DNA of 64,000 nucleotides, from NCBI GenBank assembly GCA_001730095.1, contig MDLF01000046.1, positions 1-64,000 on the forward strand. Direction: 5' to 3'. This DNA is from Rhodobacteraceae bacterium (ex Bugula neritina AB1). Lineage in GTDB: Bacteria; Pseudomonadota; Alphaproteobacteria; Rhodobacterales; Rhodobacteraceae. The notes under the pieces were generated by a model, which worked only from the letters and a program-made list of their open reading frames with translations, was not told where the DNA came from and did no database searches. Numbering within the stretch: the stretch's first letter is position 1; every line of letters starts with the position of its first letter. Of the stretch, positions 52,562 to 62,050 are shown one piece after another. The position numbers and the translations under genes are program-made.

Positions 52562-53953
52562 ATGGCTGGCCGTATGAGTATGTTAGCGACCAAAGCTTCC
52601 GCGATGTCCGTGGGTGGTCATGTCCGGGCAATTGCCATTCTGGGCCTGCCGTTGATCGGCGGCCATGTGGCGCAGTTTGCCATTGGCCTGACCGATACGG
52701 TCATGCTGGGCTGGTACGGGGTTGATGAGCTGGCGGCGGTGACGCTGGGCTCATCCTATTTCTTCTCGATTTTCCTGCTGGGATCGGGCTTTGCCTTTGC
52801 GGTGATGCCGATGGTGGCAGCGGCGGCCGGCGCCGGGGAGGAGCAGCAGATCCGCCGTTCGACCCGCATGGGCTTGTGGCTGTCGCTGCTGTACGGAGCG
52901 CTGGCGATGCCGCTGCTGTGGTGGTCGGAACCTATTTTGCTGGTGCTGGGTCAGGAGGCAAAGGTGGCGCATGATGCTGCTGAATACCTGCGGATTGCCG
53001 GCTGGTCGCTGTTTCCGGCGCTGTTGTATATGGTGGCGAAATCCTATCTGGCGGCGCTGGAGCGCACGCAGATCGTGCTGTGGCTGTCTGTCTTTGCCGC
53101 AGTGATCAACGCGCTGGTGAACTATGCGCTGATCTTTGGCAACTGGGGGGCGCCTGAGCTGGGGATTGCCGGTGCGGCCATAGCCTCGCTGGTGACCAAC
53201 GGCCTGTCCTTTGTGCTGGTACTGGCCTATGCGCTGAAGGTGCTGCCGGAGCATGAGCTGTTGAGAAACTTCCACCGACCGGACTGGGAGATGATGGGCA
53301 AAGTGTTCCACATGGGCACTCCGATCGGTCTGACGACCCTGGCAGAGGCCAGTCTGTTTGCAGCCTCGGCCATGATGATGGGCTGGCTGGGCACGGCGCC
53401 ACTGGCGGCGCACGGGATTGCGATCTCGCTGGCGGGGCTGACGTTCATGGTGCATCTGGGCCTGTCCAATGCCGCCACCATCCGGGCAGGCAATGCCTTT
53501 GGCCGCGGCGACCGGGCGCATCTGGCGCGCGGCGGCAAAGTGGTGACGGTGATGTCGCTGCTGGTGTCGGCGGTGGCGATTGTCCTGTTTCTGACCTTCC
53601 CGGACGCACTGATGTCGCTGTTTCTGGATGCAGAAGATCCGCAAAGGGACCAAATTCTGCTGATCGGTGGTGTTCTGATGGCGGCGGCGGCGCTGTTTCA
53701 GCTGATGGACGGGATGCAGGCAGTGGCGCTTGGGCTGTTGCGCGGGGTGCAGGATACCGGGATGCCCATGGTGATTGCTGCGCTCAGCTATTGGGCGGTT
53801 GGCATTCCAGCCTCTTATGTATTTGGCTTTATGCTGGGCTGGGACGGTCTGGGCGTTTGGATGGGGCTGGTTGCAGGGCTGACCTGCGCGGGGCTGTTCC
53901 TGATGCTGCGGTTCTGGCGCCGGTCCATCAAGGCCGTGGGCGCGGCCACCTGA
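52562..53953 (+). CDS. MATE-family multidrug efflux transporter (NorM-like)
   Basis: 463 aa from the ATG at 52562; ATGs at 52574 and 52580 are alternatives. Twelve TM helices in two MatE halves. Hallmarks include IGLTDTVMLGWYGVDELAAV in helix 1 and HLGLSNAATIRAGNAFGRGD between halves. Likely Na+- or H+-driven drug/cation antiporter in the inner membrane. Confidence 0.92.
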   Translation: MAGRMSMLATKASAMSVGGHVRAIAILGLPLIGGHVAQFAIGLTDTVMLGWYGVDELAAVTLGSSYFFSIFLLGSGFAFAVMPMVAAAAGAGEEQQIRRSTRMGLWLSLLYGALAMPLLWWSEPILLVLGQEAKVAHDAAEYLRIAGWSLFPALLYMVAKSYLAALERTQIVLWLSVFAAVINALVNYALIFGNWGAPELGIAGAAIASLVTNGLSFVLVLAYALKVLPEHELLRNFHRPDWEMMGKVFHMGTPIGLTTLAEASLFAASAMMMGWLGTAPLAAHGIAISLAGLTFMVHLGLSNAATIRAGNAFGRGDRAHLARGGKVVTVMSLLVSAVAIVLFLTFPDALMSLFLDAEDPQRDQILLIGGVLMAAAALFQLMDGMQAVALGLLRGVQDTGMPMVIAALSYWAVGIPASYVFGFMLGWDGLGVWMGLVAGLTCAGLFLMLRFWRRSIKAVGAAT

Positions 53954-54306
53954 GGACGCCAAGGTCGGGTTTGATGGGGGCGGCTGCCCGAACGGCTCGG
54001 TGTTTGCGCGGGGCATCCGGCAGGCTGCGGATATGACGCGCAGGATTTTGCCAGGTCTGCATTCGCAGCCGGGCACGCGCGGAAAGCCGCAGAAACCGGA
54101 GTTGCATCTGCGCGGACAAAGGCCTGTTTGGTTTTGAAGGCGGTAAACTGCTTGTTTTGATAGAGAAAAACGGCGCTGATGCGCCGGGTTACCTGCCGGA
54201 TGCGGTTGGGGATGGCGCCGTGCCAGAGCGCGACATAGCTGTTTGCCACGGTCCGCGGGACGCTCCCCGGACCGCAACAAACCAAAGGATGACTGGAGTG
54301 TCTCAC
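53954..54306. other. 353-bp non-coding gap upstream of the EF-hand gene
   Basis: Long open frames on either strand are shadows. The region should hold the promoter of the EF-hand gene. No distinct repeat or RNA recognised. Confidence 0.45.
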
Positions 54307-54555
54307 ATGAAAAACTTTGCCCTGACCGCCGCTGCCGTTGCTGCCCTGACTGCTTCTCCGCTGGCTGCAAAAGACCTGGCCGCCGAGCTGGACGCTGACG
54401 GCAATGGTACGTTCTCGCTGGATGAGCTTCAGCTGGCGTTCCCGGAACTGACTGCGGAAACTTTTGCCACCATTGACGCCAATGCGGATGGGGAGGCCGA
54501 TGCGGCAGAGGTCAGCGCGGCGATCGAGGCAGGAGTACTGACCCAGGCAGGCTGA
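54307..54555 (+). CDS. exported EF-hand calcium-binding protein
   Basis: 82 aa from the ATG at 54307. Signal peptide KNFALTAAAVAALTASPLAA, then two EF-hand loops: DADGNGTFSLDEL and DANADGEADAAEV. The first is canonical (Asp at 1, 3, 5; Glu at 12); the second has Asp1, Asn/Ala variation but Glu at 12. Probably a periplasmic calcium buffer. Followed by a strong terminator. Confidence 0.88.
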   Translation: MKNFALTAAAVAALTASPLAAKDLAAELDADGNGTFSLDELQLAFPELTAETFATIDANADGEADAAEVSAAIEAGVLTQAG

Positions 54556-54660
54556 TCCCTGCCCAAGCTGCTGATGCGCCATCATGCTGCGCCTCTCTTG
54601 CCTTTCAGGGGCAGGCGCATACTCCCTTGCAGCCGCGCAGATGATGGCACAGCGCAGGAG

Positions 54661-54687
54661 AGGCCCCGTGGATCGCGGGGCCTTTTT
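54661..54687 (+). terminator. Rho-independent terminator after the EF-hand gene
   Basis: Perfect 8-bp stem AGGCCCCG/CGGGGCCT with a 7-base loop, then TTTTT. Confidence 0.9.
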
Positions 54688-54827
54688 GCCTGTGCCGGGT
54701 GGCGGTTGTGCAGCATTTTCAGTCGGGTTTCAGGGGGTGGGCCGGGCGTCCTGCCTGTAGGGTCCGCGCAGATCAGAAACACTTGCGCCGGGCATCATCC
54801 CGCCCGCGGCATCCGGAGGCAGACCCT

Positions 54828-55811
54828 ATGTCCAAACCCATCGTCCTTATCACCTCGGCCACTGGCCGTATCGGCCGCGAATTGGTGGCACGCCTGGCGC
54901 AGGCGCAGCAGTTCACGGTGCGCGCCTGCTATTTCAGCGAGTCCAAGGCTGATCAGCTGACGGCGCTGGGAGCGGATGAAGTGGTCAAGTTCGACCTGTC
55001 GGAACCCGCCACCTGGGAGGCCGCGCTGGACGGTGTCTCGGCGATCTACTCTGCTTCGCTGGACCCGATGCTGGAGGGGCATCTGAATTTCTGCAAGGCG
55101 CTGGGAGCGCGCCAGAATCAGATCAAGCATGTGGTGCGTGTAAGCTGCATGGGCGCGGATACCAATACAGCGGATTACGATGCGGACACCCATGCATCGC
55201 GCGCCGGTGCCGGCATTCCGCTGATGCTGCAGCATTACTGGTGGGGCGAGAAGGCGCTGATCGATGCGGGGCTGAATGTGACCGCGCTGCGCAATAACTT
55301 CTTTATGAACCACCTGCTGAAGACCGATTGCGAAACCATTGAAACCGAAGGCTGGTTCTCCAATCCCCTGGGCAACATGCGCAATTCTTTCGTTGCCACC
55401 CGCGACATTGCAGAAGCTGCAGCGGTGGTGCTGAGCGAAGGGCCGGAGCGGCATGGCAACAAATTCTATGACATCACCGGCCCGGCGCCGCAGTCGATGG
55501 CAGAGATTGCCGCAGATCTGGGCCATGCGATGGGCAAGGAGATCGAATACCGTGCGCAGTCGATGGAGCAGTTCGAGGCCGATTTCGGTGCCACCCGCGC
55601 CGAGTTCTTTGAATATCTGACCAACGGTTTCTACACCCGCTGCAGCCCGGATTTCTACAACATCACCGGCCACAAGCCGACGTCCTATTATGACTATCTG
55701 ACCACCAAGGGGGCCAGCGGCGAAACCGGGCTGGAGGAGCTGTGGCAGGGCAACCTGTGGAAGAAGGGCGTGGATGCGATGAAAGACGCGGCAGGCGCCA
55801 AGGCATCCTGA
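54828..55811 (+). CDS. NmrA-like NAD(P)-binding reductase (atypical SDR)
   Basis: 327 aa from the ATG at 54828 (GGAGG upstream). Rossmann motif VLITSATGRIGRELVARL at the N-terminus replaces the usual GxxGxxG with SATGRIG, as in NmrA/SDR_a5 proteins. Central VVRVSCMGADTNTADYDAD and C-terminal NITGHKPTSYYDYLT fit the family. Likely NADPH-dependent, either a redox sensor or a quinone-type reductase; substrate unknown. Confidence 0.85.
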   Translation: MSKPIVLITSATGRIGRELVARLAQAQQFTVRACYFSESKADQLTALGADEVVKFDLSEPATWEAALDGVSAIYSASLDPMLEGHLNFCKALGARQNQIKHVVRVSCMGADTNTADYDADTHASRAGAGIPLMLQHYWWGEKALIDAGLNVTALRNNFFMNHLLKTDCETIETEGWFSNPLGNMRNSFVATRDIAEAAAVVLSEGPERHGNKFYDITGPAPQSMAEIAADLGHAMGKEIEYRAQSMEQFEADFGATRAEFFEYLTNGFYTRCSPDFYNITGHKPTSYYDYLTTKGASGETGLEELWQGNLWKKGVDAMKDAAGAKAS

Positions 55812-55827
55812 TCAAGGCAAATGGTGC

Positions 55828-55846
55828 GGCGGGCGATGTGCCCGCC
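55828..55846. repeat. perfect 7-bp hairpin after the NmrA-like gene
   Basis: GGCGGGC, loop GATGT, GCCCGCC, 16 bases after the stop codon; outer AAGGC/GCCTT-like pairing extends it. No T-run; possible weak terminator. Confidence 0.5.
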
Positions 55847-55955
55847 TTGCCTGACGCTGTGCCGGTCCGGGCAAGCGCAAGGGTGCGTTGAGATCAGCGT
55901 CATCGCGCTATAACCTGCAGCCGGTTTCTTCAGTCAACGGCGGGAGGTGGCCCCA

Positions 55956-56750
55956 GTGACGGCAAGGGCGCGGATATATGTGGCAGCGGTTTTTCGGGCA
56001 GCTGCAGTGTTTGCCTGTTTGATGTTATGCCAGCCCTATCCAGCCCAGGCCGGTCCTGACACAGGACAGCAGCGGGCCGGGTTATTGTGGAACCGGACTG
56101 GGTTGCCCGCGGTGTTTCCGTTGCAGGTGAAGACACCTGCAGGAGCAGATTACTTTCTGACGTTAACAGACCAAAAGACGGGCGAGGATGCTCTGGCTGC
56201 CTTTATTAAGGGAGGCGCCTTTTTCAAGGTGCTGGTGCCGCCGGGTCTATTTGTGCTGCGTTTTGCCAGCGGCAAGGAGTGGCAGGGGGAAGACGCTCTG
56301 TTCGGTCCTGACACCCGGCATTTCGAGATGCCTGAGCCCTTGGAGTTTGCTGTGCGCGGGATTGGGGGGAAAGCAGGCCACGTCGTGACCCTGCGCCGGC
56401 CGCGCCCCGGGCGCAGCTGGCTGGCAGCCTTGAAATCGCAGTCCATTTGCCAAATTGCCCGCCTGGAGATCCCGCATTCTGCGTTGCTGGACCCGCAGCC
56501 AGGTCGCCGCTTACGTCAACTGAGCCTGGACGCGCGAAAGGAGGGGAGGCTGCATTTGAAGAGGCTGCAGGCCGAGCGGTTTGGCCGTCAGCATCTGGTG
56601 CAGAGGGATGAGACCGGCCAGCTGTATACCAGACATCTTCCGGCGCTTCTGTCTGCATCGCAGAAAAGGCAGAAAACGCACAACAGGATTGAGCCGCGAC
56701 TGACACAGAGCCTGCGGTCCTACGCTGTCCGTTCACGGTTTTGCGGCTAA
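55956..56750 (+). CDS. exported hypothetical protein
   Basis: 264 aa from a GTG at 55956 with GGGAGG 8 bases upstream (a GTG at 55947 lies within that site). Signal peptide (VAAVFRAAAVFACLMLCQPYPAQA) and a beta-rich mature domain: VKTPAGADYFLTLTDQKTGE, AFFKVLVPPGLFVLRFASG. The C-terminal third is basic with dispersed Arg/Gln. No family recognised. Convergent with the gene at 56759. Confidence 0.55.
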   Translation: MTARARIYVAAVFRAAAVFACLMLCQPYPAQAGPDTGQQRAGLLWNRTGLPAVFPLQVKTPAGADYFLTLTDQKTGEDALAAFIKGGAFFKVLVPPGLFVLRFASGKEWQGEDALFGPDTRHFEMPEPLEFAVRGIGGKAGHVVTLRRPRPGRSWLAALKSQSICQIARLEIPHSALLDPQPGRRLRQLSLDARKEGRLHLKRLQAERFGRQHLVQRDETGQLYTRHLPALLSASQKRQKTHNRIEPRLTQSLRSYAVRSRFCG

Positions 56751-56758
56751 GAGAGACA

Positions 56759-57172
56759 CTAGCCGTCGCCGCGTACCTTCAACATCCGGTCTGCCTTTTT
56801 GCGTACCAGCACGCTGCGCAGATCGTGCATCGCCAGCAGAAGAGCGTCGGTGACCTCCTCCAGCTGCGCGTCCGTTGCCCGGCTGTTGGCCCAATGGGCG
56901 GTCAGGTTCAAATGGTCGACGGCGCGGTGGATGTCGTCCATATCGCGGGCGGCCAGGGTGGCGGTGCGGGCCTGCATCCAGGATTTGATCTCGGCAAGAT
57001 CCTGTTCGCTGAGCGCGCGCTGGCCATGTGGTTTGATCTCGCCGTTGCGGATGTTCACAACGGCGATCTGGTCCATTTCAATCCGCCGGTTGCGGTTTTC
57101 GGTATCCACGCGGAAGACAAACGCGCCGTTCTCACGGACGCGGAAAAAATACTCCGGCAGTTCGGCGCTCAT
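56759..57172 (-). CDS. conserved hypothetical protein downstream of aatA
   Basis: 137 aa from the ATG at 57172 (AGGAGA upstream). Residues 1-60 look like a small beta domain (YFFRVRENGAFVFRVDTENR, RIEMDQIAVVNIRNGEIKPH), followed by helices. No named family recognised; similar short proteins accompany aatA in roseobacters as I recall. In an operon with aatA (14-base gap). Confidence 0.65.
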   Translation of the reverse strand: MSAELPEYFFRVRENGAFVFRVDTENRNRRIEMDQIAVVNIRNGEIKPHGQRALSEQDLAEIKSWMQARTATLAARDMDDIHRAVDHLNLTAHWANSRATDAQLEEVTDALLLAMHDLRSVLVRKKADRMLKVRGDG

Positions 57173-57186
57173 GCGTTGTCTCCTGT

Positions 57187-58473
<1,287 letters not shown>

Positions 58474-58488
58474 TTAGGAGAACTGGCA

Positions 58489-58905
58489 ATGACTGAGCAG
58501 ACCAACGATTGGTATGGCCCTGATGCTGCGACTTTTGGCGACCGCGTTGCCGCGGCGCGCGAAGCAGCCGGTATGACCCAGGGCCAGCTGGCGCGGCGGC
58601 TGGGAATCAAAAAATCCACTCTCAGCGCCTGGGAGCGGGACCTGTCGGAGCCGCGCGCCAACAAGCTGACCATGCTTGCGGGAGTGCTGAACGTATCTAT
58701 GTCCTGGCTGCTGACAGGCGAGGGTGAAGGCATGTCGGAACCGGCGCCGCTGGAGCTGGAAGCCGGAGATTTCGCCAGCGTTCTGAACGAGCTGCGTTCG
58801 CTGCGCAGTGAAATGCGCCAGAATGCAGAGCGGGCTGCAAGGCTGGAAAAGAAACTGCGGGCGGTGCTGCAGGTGAGCGACTCTCCGGCGGCGGAATCTG
58901 TCTGA
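58489..58905 (+). CDS. XRE-family transcriptional regulator
   Basis: 138 aa. Helix-turn-helix at about residues 18-70: RVAAAREAAGMTQGQLARRL, GIKKSTLSAWERDLSEPRA, then WLLTGEGEG. The C-terminal part is a coiled-coil (LRSEMRQNAERAARLEKKL). Ribosome site AGGAGAA. It precedes sdhE by 9 bases, so it may be co-transcribed with it. Target unknown. Confidence 0.88.
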   Translation: MTEQTNDWYGPDAATFGDRVAAAREAAGMTQGQLARRLGIKKSTLSAWERDLSEPRANKLTMLAGVLNVSMSWLLTGEGEGMSEPAPLELEAGDFASVLNELRSLRSEMRQNAERAARLEKKLRAVLQVSDSPAAESV

Positions 58906-58914
58906 GTCGGGAGG

Positions 58915-59172
58915 ATGCAGGAAGACCGTGCCACTCGCCTGAAACGGCTGCAGATGCGTTCGATGCGCCGGGGTATCAAGGAAATGGATATCCTGCTGTC
59001 GGCGTATTCTGCCGCCAGCTTGGAGCATATGGATGCTGAAAAGCTGGATCTTTACGACCAGCTGCTGCATGAAAATGATCAGGATCTGTACCAATGGGTG
59101 ACGGGCCAGGCGGAGCCGCAGGAGCGGTTCCGCACCCTGATTGCGGAGATAGCGCAAACCCATCAAAAATAA
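58915..59172 (+). CDS. sdhE: succinate dehydrogenase FAD-assembly factor 2
   Basis: 85 aa. Diagnostic RGxxE motif in RSMRRGIKEMDILL (about residues 17-30), and YDQLLHENDQDLYQWV near the middle. SdhE promotes covalent flavinylation of SdhA in the cytosol. The succinate dehydrogenase genes are not in the window. Confidence 0.93.
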   Translation: MQEDRATRLKRLQMRSMRRGIKEMDILLSAYSAASLEHMDAEKLDLYDQLLHENDQDLYQWVTGQAEPQERFRTLIAEIAQTHQK

Positions 59173-59248
59173 TAAAATTCGGGCTTAACAGATTTTTCGG
59201 GAATTATTGGCATCTTGCCTCAGAAGCAAATTCGAGTCGGAGATGCGA

Positions 59249-59746
59249 ATGAGTATGGAAATGCCAATCAGCCAGACGGACCGCAAAGGGTTCATGACTG
59301 GCTATCTGGAGGCGCTGGGTCTGCTTGAGCGCCTTCATCGTCTGCTGCTGGACGTCATCAAGGACGAGTTTGAACGCGTCGGTGTGCTGGAGATCAATGC
59401 GGTCCAGGCGCTCTTGCTGTTCAATATCGGGGACAATGAGGTGACCGCCGGGGAATTGAAGTCCCGCGGTTATTATCAGGGCAGCAATGTCAGCTACAAT
59501 CTGAAGAAACTGGTCGAGATGGGCTATATGCACCATCAGCGCTGCGAGATCGACCGCCGTTCAGTACGGGTGCGCCTGACCCAGCGCGGCCGTGAGATCC
59601 GCGATATCGTGTCGGCACTGTTTTCCCGCCATGCCGAAGGGCTGGAAGGCAAAAACGTGATTTCTTCCGAAGGGATCGAGGATATTACAGCCTCGCTGAA
59701 GCGTATGGAACGCTACTGGTCGGACCAGATACGCTACATCTATTAA
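59249..59746 (+). CDS. ldtR: MarR-family regulator LdtR
   Basis: 165 aa from the ATG at 59249 (GGAG 7 bases upstream). The sequence matches alphaproteobacterial LdtR very closely: LLERLHRLLLDVIKDEF, INAVQALLLFNIGDNEVTAG, GYYQGSNVSYNLKKLVEMGY and the wing RCEIDRRSVRVRLT. LdtR controls an L,D-transpeptidase and envelope stress genes in other alphas. A putative structured RNA or long 3' UTR follows. Confidence 0.9.
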   Translation: MSMEMPISQTDRKGFMTGYLEALGLLERLHRLLLDVIKDEFERVGVLEINAVQALLLFNIGDNEVTAGELKSRGYYQGSNVSYNLKKLVEMGYMHHQRCEIDRRSVRVRLTQRGREIRDIVSALFSRHAEGLEGKNVISSEGIEDITASLKRMERYWSDQIRYIY

Positions 59747-59917
59747 ACTGTCGGCCAGGGAAACGTTCTGGCAGGCAATGGCTGCAGAGCCGGGGAACCC
59801 CGGCTGGCCAAAGACGGAGCATAGGGGAAACCGTGCTCTGACCGTTTCGAAGGGTAAAGCGCCGGATCCGGAAAGGGTCACGGCAGAGGGCTGCAGAAGC
59901 GGCTGCCCTTTTTCGCG
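59747..59917 (+). ncRNA. possible structured RNA or ldtR 3' UTR
   Basis: About 170 bases with successive hairpins: GCCAG/CTGGC (59754-59772), a perfect AGCCGGGG-AA-CCCCGGCT (59788-59805), GAGCA/TGCTC enclosing GG/CC (59817-59838), the palindrome CCGGATCCGG (59862-59871), and a final GGCAG/CTGCC element with TTTTT (59882-59913). No open frame explains it. It does not match a riboswitch I know. Confidence 0.4.
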
Positions 59918-59947
59918 GATACTTGTTCTTGATCATTGGTGCGCATC

Positions 59948-59980
59948 ACCGGCTGCCCATCTGGGCTGCGCCGGTTTTTT
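59948..59980 (+). terminator. Rho-independent terminator, second in the ldtR downstream region
   Basis: Stem ACCGGC/GCCGGT with an inner GCCC/GGGC stem, followed by six T. Two successive terminator-like structures in 100 bp suggest either a separate small RNA or back-up termination for the sdhE-ldtR unit. Confidence 0.8.
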
Positions 59981-60111
59981 GCATGAGCGGGCGCGCTATG
60001 CAGGAGACCTGCTGCAAAAGATCCGCAGAGCGGAGCGCGGCTGGCGGCGCCTGGTACAGTGTTGCACAGCGCACCACAGGCCTGCTTTCGGGGCAGCAGG
60101 CCGCTGCCCTG

Positions 60112-60540
60112 TTACCAGTGGCCGGTGTTTTCCATGCTGGCCCAGGGCTCAGCCGGGGGCAGGGGATCGCCGTTTTGCAGCAGTTCAATCGAGATATTGT
60201 CGGGAGAGCGCACAAAGGCCATGCGGCCATCGCGCGGCGGGCGGCTTATGGTGACACCGTTGTCCATCAGGTGTTGGCAGGCGGCATAGATGTCATCAAC
60301 CCCATAGGCAAGGTGGCCGAAATGGCGGCTGTCACTGGGCAGCCCGTCATCACCGTCCCAGTTCCAGGTCAGTTCCACCGGGGCCTCTTCCTGCCCCGGG
60401 GGCGCCATGAACACCAGGGTGAAACGGCCTTGTTCATTCTCATAGCGTCGGGTCTCCTGCAGGCCAAGAAGCCGGTAGAAGGCCATGGATGTTTCCAGGT
60501 CTTTCACCCGGACCATGGTGTGCAGATAGGTGAGGGGCAT
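60112..60540 (-). CDS. gloA: glyoxalase I / VOC-family lyase
   Basis: 142 aa from the ATG at 60540 (CAGGAGA upstream). Two VOC half-motifs: YLHTMVRVKDLETSMAFYRL at the start, HFGHLAYGVDDIYAACQHL in the second half, with metal ligands His (LHTMV), Glu (VELTWNW), His (HLAY) and Glu (ISIELLQNG). It converts the methylglyoxal-glutathione adduct to lactoylglutathione. Confidence 0.88.
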   Translation of the reverse strand: MPLTYLHTMVRVKDLETSMAFYRLLGLQETRRYENEQGRFTLVFMAPPGQEEAPVELTWNWDGDDGLPSDSRHFGHLAYGVDDIYAACQHLMDNGVTISRPPRDGRMAFVRSPDNISIELLQNGDPLPPAEPWASMENTGHW

Positions 60541-60614
60541 CAGCGGTCTCCTGCTTTTGTTTTCGGGAACTTTAGCAGCGCCCGCCGTGAAGGCCAGCAG
60601 AAGCACGGGGGCTT

Positions 60615-62048
60615 TCAGAATTTTGATTCAACGCCGAGAGAGATCGAGAATTCGGAGCTGTCGTAGCGGCTGTGGTTGGAACTGCGCTTGCCTGCCCGGA
60701 TGCGCATCATCGGTGCGAAGCCTGCGTAGTCGTAGTCTTCGAAAAACACGTTTAAGTCCGCATAGAGAGAGTTGTCCTGTCGGCCGCCGGGAATGGCCTG
60801 CCAGCCAAAACCGTTGTGGAAGACGTGACCGGGATAGTCCGCAGCCCCCAGGATCAGCCCGGTGCTGACTTTGGCAGGGCCGATGGCCTGTGCAAGAGCG
60901 TAGCCGATCCGCATGGTTGCGGATGTTCCTGCGGAATTGACATTTCTGGTATGGGTGTCCCGCAGGCCAAAAGAAAAGCTGAGACTGTTGCCGTTCTCCA
61001 GTTGCCGTGACAGCGAGGCGCCGAGGCCGAATACATCGGCTCTGAGCGCGTTCACGCGTGGGTCGAGCCGGTGTTCGGCGCTGCCATGGACGGTGAGCCG
61101 GTTTTGGCTGGAGAGAGACCAGCTGCGGGAGCCGGACAATTTCACAAGATTGTAGTTTCGTTTGCCGCCATACCAGGAGGTCGCGCCAGTCAGGGCGATC
61201 CGCGCGCTGCCGCCGCTGTCTGCCTGACCGGCTGCAAAAGCATGGCTCAAGGTGATTTCACCGTAAGTGGACCCAAATTCGCGATTGCGCGGCGTGCTCG
61301 TGTGAATCAATTCCGCCAATGCTGCGGCTTCTTCCTTGGCGCTGGAAGACAGCGCAACACGCTGGACATAGAGGCGCCCGCTGAGCGAGGTCAGGCTTGT
61401 TTTGCTTTGCCGCAAACGGCGGCCGATGCTGGTGTCCAGCGTGCCGATGAGCCCAGAGAGAGCAATGGCCCGCGGGCCTAGCCTGTTTTGATGCGAACTC
61501 AGGCCGTCGATTTCCTGGGTAGCCGCATCCGAACCACTATTTACATTGTTTGATGGTTTCACCCCGCCGCTGATCCGGAAAGACCACGGGCTGATCCGGC
61601 GCAAGGTCTTGTAGTCTTTGGCGATCAGGGCGTCGGCCTTGCTGTCCGGAGCGTGAACCGCGGTCCGGCGCAGCCAGTATTGCGACAGCACCGGGCTGCC
61701 GCCCTGAAAGGCCAGGCGAGAGGCCAGCTGGCCAATCTGAAACTTGGCGGCACTGTCAGGAGCATAGCGAAAGGCACGGGCTGCAGCCTGGCGTCCCTTT
61801 GCGGGCCGACCGGTTTGGGCATAGGCTGCCGCTTGCAGATGCCAGGCGATGTGATTCTTGCGGTTGGCTTCCAACAAGGCGTCCGACAGCTGTAATGCCA
61901 GCTTTGGATTGCCGTTTTCCAGAGCATGAGCAGCAAGCGCCTGGCCTTGCCCTAACGTCAAGTGGGCTTGGGTCCGCGAGGACTCCTGAGCTTGGGGTTG
62001 ACCGCTGAAAACGGCCAACCCGACAAGTGTTGCCAGGACTCTGTGCAT
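60615..62048 (-). CDS. Slam-type outer-membrane protein (surface lipoprotein assembly modifier)
   Basis: 477 aa from the ATG at 62048, 2 bases after the lipoprotein stop. Signal peptide (HRVLATLVGLAVFSGQPQAQ), TPR-like helices over about residues 30-140 (ALENGNPKLALQLSDALLEA), then a 14-strand-type beta barrel ending in a terminal Phe (SISLGVESKF), as outer-membrane proteins do. This TPR-plus-barrel layout is that of Slam/DUF560 proteins (type XI secretion), which move lipoproteins to the cell surface. Coupled to its likely client. Confidence 0.78.
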   Translation of the reverse strand: MHRVLATLVGLAVFSGQPQAQESSRTQAHLTLGQGQALAAHALENGNPKLALQLSDALLEANRKNHIAWHLQAAAYAQTGRPAKGRQAAARAFRYAPDSAAKFQIGQLASRLAFQGGSPVLSQYWLRRTAVHAPDSKADALIAKDYKTLRRISPWSFRISGGVKPSNNVNSGSDAATQEIDGLSSHQNRLGPRAIALSGLIGTLDTSIGRRLRQSKTSLTSLSGRLYVQRVALSSSAKEEAAALAELIHTSTPRNREFGSTYGEITLSHAFAAGQADSGGSARIALTGATSWYGGKRNYNLVKLSGSRSWSLSSQNRLTVHGSAEHRLDPRVNALRADVFGLGASLSRQLENGNSLSFSFGLRDTHTRNVNSAGTSATMRIGYALAQAIGPAKVSTGLILGAADYPGHVFHNGFGWQAIPGGRQDNSLYADLNVFFEDYDYAGFAPMMRIRAGKRSSNHSRYDSSEFSISLGVESKF

Positions 62049-62050
62049 TT

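Noticed and set aside
52751..54370. 539-codon minus-strand open frame
   Set aside because: Antisense to the MATE transporter, with a product dominated by Arg, Gln, His and Pro. No domain.
59747..59917. Known riboswitch (c-di-GMP, cobalamin, SAM-II, glycine) or 6S RNA
   Set aside because: The conserved cores of these classes are not present, and no closing outer stem typical of 6S RNA was found.
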